Under the pieces are notes generated by a model. It did no database searches. It saw nothing but the letters and a program-made list of their open reading frames with translations, and was not told where the DNA came from. From positions 1 to 64,000 of the forward strand of contig NZ_JUIV01000020.1 of assembly GCF_004151235.1 (NCBI RefSeq): 64,000 nucleotides of DNA, written 5' to 3'. Below are positions 59,526 through 64,000 of the stretch, piece by piece. A program made the position numbers and the translations under genes. This stretch comes from Flavobacterium anhuiense. Its GTDB lineage: Bacteria > Bacteroidota > Bacteroidia > Flavobacteriales > Flavobacteriaceae. Each line of letters starts with the position of its first letter. The stretch's first letter is position 1.

Positions 59526-60596
59526 CTAATATAAAATTTTAGTATATACATCAAAATAATCGGCAGCTGTTCTTTTCCAATCAAAGTCGGCTGCTCGTTT
59601 TTTTATGATAGCTTCTCTTTCAACTTTATTGGTTTCATACTCATGAAGTCCATCAAATAAAATAGTTTTCATATACTCAGGATCAAAGTTATCCCAATAG
59701 ATAGAAGCATTACCTCCAATCTCTGGAAGAGAAGTTTTGTTTGATAAAAATGTAGGTTTTCCAAAAGTCATTGCTTCAATTGATGGAAGTCCAAAACCTT
59801 CTCTGATAGATGGAAAAAGAAATGCAGTACAATTTTTCATGAAAAATTGTTTTCCTTCATCACTTATTTTCCCAGTTAAAAATACCTGCTTTGTTAAGCC
59901 ATTATCTGCAATCAATTTTTTTATTTCTTCTCCATATTTTTTATTGTTGTTTCCAGAAATAATCAAATTAAAGTCTTTTATTAGTTTCATCATATTTATA
60001 ATTGACTCATAATTTTTTCTTTCTATAAAGTCTCCAATAGTGTAGAAAAAAGGTTTGTCAAGAGGTATGTCTGTAATATATTTTGAAGTATCTAATATTG
60101 TAGAAATTGGATTTCCATTATAAATTACATACTCAGGAATATTTGGAACATTGAAGTGTCTGTGAGTTTCAGCTTTTGCAAATTCTGATATATAAGTTAT
60201 TGCCGTCGATTTTTCTAGCTTAGCCTTAAATAATTTGTTTACTCTATGATTAGGGTCTGAAGAAATTTCGTCTACAAAGTGAACATCATGTACAGTTAAT
60301 AGATATTTGTTGCAATAAAAAGGCTCAACTTTGGTGTTTTGATTTACAGAATGCCATAAATCATATTTTTTTCGAATCCTAAACAAAGAATGTCTAGAAA
60401 GACTGTTGTATTTATGATATTTAAATTTGTCTTTAAATTCTTTTCTCAAGATATCAGGATTCGACGAGTTTAGAGTCAATTCACAGTTTTCAAAATCTAA
60501 AGTAGATAAACCTTTTACTAATTCATAATTGAATGTTCCTAAGCCAGCTGCTCTATTAATTATGTTATGTGTTTCCAGGAAAATCTTAAATGACAT
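59526..60596 (-). CDS. Glycosyltransferase family 4
   Basis: A 356-residue GT-B enzyme, with FLETHNIINRAAGLGTFNYELVKGL at the N-terminus, HDVHFVDEI in the middle and the strong family signature AFLFPSIREGFGLPSIEAMTFGKPTFLSNKTSLPEIGGNASIYWDNFDPE (from about residue 255). The E-x7-E spacing (EGFGLPSIE) is typical for retaining mannosyl/glucosyl transferases. Probably adds a sugar to the lipopolysaccharide or another surface glycan. Divergent from the Kdo-kinase-like gene. Confidence 0.9.
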   Translation of the reverse strand: MSFKIFLETHNIINRAAGLGTFNYELVKGLSTLDFENCELTLNSSNPDILRKEFKDKFKYHKYNSLSRHSLFRIRKKYDLWHSVNQNTKVEPFYCNKYLLTVHDVHFVDEISSDPNHRVNKLFKAKLEKSTAITYISEFAKAETHRHFNVPNIPEYVIYNGNPISTILDTSKYITDIPLDKPFFYTIGDFIERKNYESIINMMKLIKDFNLIISGNNNKKYGEEIKKLIADNGLTKQVFLTGKISDEGKQFFMKNCTAFLFPSIREGFGLPSIEAMTFGKPTFLSNKTSLPEIGGNASIYWDNFDPEYMKTILFDGLHEYETNKVEREAIIKKRAADFDWKRTAADYFDVYTKILY

Positions 60597-60629
60597 TTTT
60601 TCTTTTTTTTACGAAAATACAATAATAAT

Positions 60630-60659
60630 TTGAAGTCTTAGATCGTATATGTATTTTTG
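60630..60659 (+). promoter_or_regulatory. Promoter of the Kdo-kinase-like gene
   Basis: TTG (60630-60632), 19 nt, then TATTTTTG (60652-60659): a perfect Bacteroidetes TTG-N19-TAnnTTTG promoter, 20 bp upstream of the start codon at 60680. Confidence 0.7.
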
Positions 60660-60679
60660 TTGTTTATAAAAAGAAGCTG

Positions 60680-61444
60680 ATGAATTTTAAAGTAAATCCA
60701 ATTTTCGAAAATAGTACTGAGTCAATACTTAAGACAATCAAAATGTTTAATGTTAAAGGTGAACTTTTTGGAAATGGAGATCGTAACAAAATAAAATTGT
60801 TTGACTTAAATGGAAAGGCAATCAATATAAAATCATTTAAAGTTCCAAATTTAATTAATAAGGTTGCCTATCGGTATTTTAGGAAATCGAAAGCAATGAG
60901 ATCGTTTGAGTATGCTACTATATTATTGCAAAAAGGAATAGGAACTCCTGAGCCAATTGCTTTTCTTGAAAATTTTAGCATTTTGGGACTTAAAGACAGT
61001 TATTACGTAAGTGAGCACCTCAATGTTGATTTAACTTATAGAGAACTTGTAGAAATTCCTGATTTCCCAGACCGCGAAAACATCTTGAGACAGTTTACTA
61101 AATTTAGTTTTGATCTTCATGAAAAAGGAATCGAATTTTTAGATCACTCTCCAGGAAATACTTTAATAAAAAAGAATGCTAGCGGGAATTATGATTTCTT
61201 TCTAGTAGATTTAAATAGAATGGAGTTTCATAATTCGATGTCTTTTGAAATGCGTATGAAAAACCTTTGCCGTTTGACACCTTTAGAAGAAATGGTTGCA
61301 ACAATGAGCAATGAATATGCTAAGTATTATAACGAACCTGAAGAAAAGATTTTCGTTACTTTATGGAAATATACCTCAGATTTTCAAGAGAATTTCTACC
61401 GAAAAAAGCGCTTGAAAAAGAAACTTAAATTCTGGAAGAAGTAA
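60680..61444 (+). CDS. Kdo/lipopolysaccharide kinase-like protein (InaA/WaaP type)
   Basis: A 254-residue small kinase-fold protein. The catalytic loop is FDLHEKGIEFLDHSPGNTLIKK (about residues 148-169) and the metal-binding DFG-like part is FFLVDLNRMEF. These match the lipopolysaccharide kinase (Kdo/WaaP/InaA) family, which phosphorylates a core sugar near lipid A and needs ATP on the cytoplasmic side. It has a basic C-terminal tail (KKRLKKKLKFWKK). It overlaps the end of the convergent glycosyltransferase gene by 20 bp. Confidence 0.88.
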   Translation: MNFKVNPIFENSTESILKTIKMFNVKGELFGNGDRNKIKLFDLNGKAINIKSFKVPNLINKVAYRYFRKSKAMRSFEYATILLQKGIGTPEPIAFLENFSILGLKDSYYVSEHLNVDLTYRELVEIPDFPDRENILRQFTKFSFDLHEKGIEFLDHSPGNTLIKKNASGNYDFFLVDLNRMEFHNSMSFEMRMKNLCRLTPLEEMVATMSNEYAKYYNEPEEKIFVTLWKYTSDFQENFYRKKRLKKKLKFWKK

Positions 61445-62195
61445 TTCTTCTTAATTCCTTGTACCGAATGTAAACGCTGTAAGCATTCAGATAACATACA
61501 ATTATACCCTTTCTGCCATCCAAAAAACCAAAACGCATTATAAATTGATATAAAAAAGTGTACAAAGGATGGAGGAAAAGCATTGAAAAGTAAGGTCTTA
61601 TTCCTTTTGAGAATTTTTCATTGGCTTTAAGAATTCCATAATTACGCATTTTTGCTTTGTAATCTTCATAAGAAGAGTAAGAAAAATGTATGATTTTGTT
61701 TTTTAAGGAAGCAATTGGTCCCTTTACAATTAATTTCTCATGAACGGTCCTTTCCTCATTATATCTGCATTTTGATTTGTCAAAAAGTCTGAAAATTTTA
61801 TCGGTCTGCCAACCGCTGAAATTCAGTCTACTATCTTCGAACATAAAAATGCGGTAGATAAAATAGGCGCTTGCTGTTTTTTTAGAATTAAATGTAGCAA
61901 TAATTTCAGATTTCAATTCTGGTGTTAGCCTTTCATCAGCATCAATAAATAAAACCCATTGATTTTTGGCTTGGTCTAAGGCAAAATTTCGCTGAGATGT
62001 ATAATTTACAAAATGATTCTGGATTAATTTTACATTCGTAAAAGACTCAATTATGCCGATTGTTTTGTCGGTGCTATAGGAATCTACAACAATTATTTCA
62101 TCAGCAAAATCAAGATCTTCAAGAAGCGATTTTATATGCTGTTCTTCATTAAGCGTAATAATCAGGACAGATAATTTTTGCTTTTCACTATTCAT
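61425..62195 (-). CDS. GT2 glycosyltransferase (WaaE/KdtX-like)
   Basis: A 256-residue GT-A transferase with LSVLIITLNEEQHIKSLLEDLDFADEIIVVDSYSTDKT at the N-terminus and the DxD site VLFIDADERLTPEL (about residues 85-98). It resembles lipopolysaccharide-core beta-1,4-glucosyltransferase WaaE/KdtX. The C-terminal half has a hydrophobic segment (FSMLFLHPLYTFLYQFIMRFGF) that likely contacts the inner membrane. Overlaps the Kdo-kinase-like gene tail to tail by 20 bp. Next to the heptosyltransferase-type gene, upstream on the same strand. Confidence 0.88.
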   Translation of the reverse strand: MNSEKQKLSVLIITLNEEQHIKSLLEDLDFADEIIVVDSYSTDKTIGIIESFTNVKLIQNHFVNYTSQRNFALDQAKNQWVLFIDADERLTPELKSEIIATFNSKKTASAYFIYRIFMFEDSRLNFSGWQTDKIFRLFDKSKCRYNEERTVHEKLIVKGPIASLKNKIIHFSYSSYEDYKAKMRNYGILKANEKFSKGIRPYFSMLFLHPLYTFLYQFIMRFGFLDGRKGIIVCYLNAYSVYIRYKELRRITSSRI

Positions 62196-62216
62196 TGGAG
62201 ATTTCTTTTACTTTTC

Positions 62217-63281
62217 TCAATTTTTATATTCTTGAAAATAAGTATCAAGTTTTTGAAGCATTAATTCCAACGGATATTCAGCATAATATTCAAAAGTATG
62301 TTCTTTGATGTATTGCTCAGTATGCTTTTCGTAGATCTCGGGTTTTAAGTCTTTCAAATGAATAGAAGCATTTTTTGCTTCGTTTTCAAACAGCTGCCAA
62401 GTTTCTTTTCTGACAGACGGAGTGAAGATGGAGAAGGTTGGAATCTCAAGTGCTTTTGCCATATTTACAGCACCCCCTTCATTTCCTATCAGCATTTCGC
62501 ATTGAGAAAGGATTGCTAAAAAAAGGCGTAAATCGGTAGCATACAAATCAAAAATGATATGCTTTTTTGTTTCTTCAGAACAATGATTATATACTTCTAA
62601 AGCCTGCTCTTTTTGGTTTGGAATATAATTAAAGAGAATAGTTGCATTTGTTTTGGCTACTGTAAAATCAATAATTTTTGCCATTCCGTCAAGCGGATAG
62701 GTTTTGTAATGTTCACTTCCTAAAATACCAAACATGATCAATGGCTTATCAGAATCTATATTGTAGCTTTTTAGAAGATTTTTTGCTTCAATAATCTCAG
62801 ATTCTTTTAAAAAGATCTTTGGTTTTACATTTGTTATTTTTTCAGAAAAGAAAGGTTTAAGCAACAATAATCTGTTTTCAATTGCCAAACCAAATTCTGA
62901 TTTTATGGCATCGAAACGCTCATAGCTGTAATTGTAAAAAATCTTAGAATACCATTTATGATAAGAAACTTTATATTTTGCGCCAGAGAAAAATGTGATT
63001 AAGCTTGTACCTAATTTACTGTATACGTCTATTACAGCATCATATTTTTTTCTTCGAATTTCAAAAATGAATTTAATGAACTCAAAAGTTGATTTTCGAA
63101 TTTTATTAGTCATCGGAATAATGTTATCGATATTCGGATTTTCTAAAAGAACATCGATCGAATTAGGATAACACATGTAGTCAATTGTAGAATCTGGAAA
63201 CTTGGCTTTAAGGTTGTTACAGATAATTGTGCTCGTTAAGACGTCTCCAATTCTTTTTTGTTGAATGACTAATATTCTCAT
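62217..63281 (-). CDS. Glycosyltransferase family 9 (heptosyltransferase-like)
   Basis: A 354-residue GT9 protein: the N-terminus MRILVIQQKRIGDVLTSTIICNNLKAKFPDSTIDYM is the ADP-heptose:LPS heptosyltransferase signature (with IGDV), and LSQCEMLIGNEGGAVNMAKALEIPTFSIFTPS (about residues 255-287) the donor loop. In Bacteroidetes many GT9 proteins use other sugars, so heptose is not assured. Core lipopolysaccharide assembly is likely, with the WaaE-like gene 21 bp downstream on the same strand. Confidence 0.9.
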   Translation of the reverse strand: MRILVIQQKRIGDVLTSTIICNNLKAKFPDSTIDYMCYPNSIDVLLENPNIDNIIPMTNKIRKSTFEFIKFIFEIRRKKYDAVIDVYSKLGTSLITFFSGAKYKVSYHKWYSKIFYNYSYERFDAIKSEFGLAIENRLLLLKPFFSEKITNVKPKIFLKESEIIEAKNLLKSYNIDSDKPLIMFGILGSEHYKTYPLDGMAKIIDFTVAKTNATILFNYIPNQKEQALEVYNHCSEETKKHIIFDLYATDLRLFLAILSQCEMLIGNEGGAVNMAKALEIPTFSIFTPSVRKETWQLFENEAKNASIHLKDLKPEIYEKHTEQYIKEHTFEYYAEYPLELMLQKLDTYFQEYKN

Positions 63282-63377
63282 TTATTTTTTTTGTTCAATT
63301 AGAAGGCTAAAGTACAAACTATTTTATGAAGTGTACAAGTGATGGTATTAATAAGATTAAACTAAATTAAAAAGTTA

Positions 63378-63385
63378 TATTTTTG
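63378..63385 (+). promoter_or_regulatory. Putative -7 element upstream of the last glycosyltransferase gene
   Basis: TATTTTTG matches TAnnTTTG, 23 bp before the ATG at 63409. No TTG is well placed at -33, so support is partial. Confidence 0.35.
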
Positions 63386-63408
63386 TGCTCAACAAATTAA
63401 AATGAACA

Positions 63409-64000
63409 ATGGGAATTAGCGGTCTGGTTATTACTTTCAATGAAGAAAAAAACATTGGAAAATGTATAGATGCCTTATTTAAAGTTTGCGACGAAGTTAT
63501 TATTGTAGACTCTTTCAGTAAAGATCGTACGGTAGAAATAGCTAAAGAAAAGGGAGCACAGGTTATTCAGCAGATATTTTTAGGAGATGGTCCACAGCGT
63601 ACTCACGGACTTCCTTTTTGTAAAAATGACTGGATTTTAAATCTTGATGCAGATGAATTTTTGGATAAGGATGCTGAGGAATTTATTCTAAATAAAAAGT
63701 ATCTAGAAGGAAATTATGATGCATTGAGTTTTAGGGTAAAAAACTTTTTAGCAGATAAACTAATTGATTTCTCTGGATGGTACCCAGATCATAAAGTTCG
63801 TTTTTTTAATAAACAAACAGCTCATCCTTCCGATTCTAAAGTACATCAGAAGATTGTTGCTCAAAATGAGAAAAAAGTTGCTGTACATATTCTCCACTAC
63901 GGATGGGATTCTTTTGATCAGATTATTGCTAAAAAGAATCAATATTCTGGTTGGCATGCACAGCAATTATTTGATCAGGGGAAAAGAATTAATGCTTTCA
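63409..64000 (+). CDS. GT2 glycosyltransferase, cut by the window end
   Basis: The first 197 residues of a WaaE-type GT-A transferase: MGISGLVITFNEEKNIGKCI, CDEVIIVDSFSKDRTVEIA, the DxD site WILNLDADEFLD (about residues 75-86) and VKNFLADKLIDFSGWYPDHKVRFFNK. It continues past the right edge, so its C-terminus and partners are unknown. It is close in sequence pattern to the gene at 61425-62195 and probably acts in the same core-glycan pathway. Confidence 0.88.
   Translation, partial: MGISGLVITFNEEKNIGKCIDALFKVCDEVIIVDSFSKDRTVEIAKEKGAQVIQQIFLGDGPQRTHGLPFCKNDWILNLDADEFLDKDAEEFILNKKYLEGNYDALSFRVKNFLADKLIDFSGWYPDHKVRFFNKQTAHPSDSKVHQKIVAQNEKKVAVHILHYGWDSFDQIIAKKNQYSGWHAQQLFDQGKRINAF

Noticed and set aside
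54182-64000. Capsule export (Wzx/Wzy or ABC) locus
   Set aside because: No flippase, polymerase, ABC transporter or Wza-like gene is present in the window; only transferases and a kinase-like gene.
1-64000. tRNA or rRNA genes
   Set aside because: I saw no T-loop or CCA-ended cloverleaf candidates and no rRNA-like conserved blocks; a covariance search was not possible, so small RNAs may be missed.

Overview
The window is ordinary chromosome from a low-GC member of the Flavobacteriaceae, most likely a Flavobacterium close to F. johnsoniae. Supporting signs are AT-rich codon use, no Shine-Dalgarno sequences but several TAnnTTTG/TTG promoters, SusC-like receptors with an N-terminal carboxypeptidase-regulatory domain, several protein families (DUF6146, DUF6787, DUF6095, DUF6048, DUF6452) that I know mainly from this group, and a paired ParE/ParC topoisomerase IV. 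No rRNA, tRNA, CRISPR array, intact insertion sequence or prophage was seen.

Layout. 1-5.4 kb: small membrane and lipoprotein genes, a DUF937 protein, then serA and serC (serine synthesis) and an acyl-CoA reductase, with a divergent ferredoxin. 6-10.2 kb: a surface-associated protein and a SusC/TonB-dependent receptor broken by a one-base frameshift. 10.4-16.6 kb: ychF, a TIGR02117 protein, a YihY/BrkB membrane protein, an FMN reductase, a transglutaminase-like protein and pncB. 16.8-21.4 kb: parE-parC. 22.4-23.95 kb: a relic of a type VI secretion locus, in which the 3' part of a ClpV/ClpB ATPase gene and the 3' part of a TssF-like baseplate gene are joined back to back. 24-30 kb: a di-heme cytochrome c peroxidase with an extra N-terminal domain, a PhoX-like lipoprotein, and a DnaQ-type exonuclease paired with a CBS/nucleotidyltransferase protein. 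30-34 kb: small accessory genes including a RelE/ParE toxin-antitoxin pair, a pentapeptide-repeat protein, a DinB-like protein, and murQ. 34-38 kb: an AraC-type membrane regulator and a TonB-dependent barrel. 38-54 kb: metal transport, methyltransferases (including rlmD), a racemase, a histidine kinase, an aldo/keto reductase, cysE-cysM, a Smr protein, a cysteine desulfurase and threonylcarbamoyl-AMP synthase. 54-64 kb: a lipopolysaccharide/lipooligosaccharide glycosylation cluster with eight glycosyltransferase-like genes, a Kdo-kinase-like gene and a further glycosyltransferase that runs off the right end.

The most unusual non-coding signal is a set of degenerate arrays with a strict 7-9 bp period, in several sequence classes (CTRAGNTN, GTTTAATN, CACAAAGN, CGCAAAGGT, ATATAAGTN and others). 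They lie almost only between genes, often start at stop codons, and usually face an inverted copy, so that a transcript could fold into a long stem. A separate REP-like element (core CTTCGACTCCGCTCAGG) occurs between genes and, strikingly, once inside the acyl-CoA reductase reading frame, where it encodes FDSAQDD. Together with the T6SS scar and the frameshifted receptor these are the items most worth following up.
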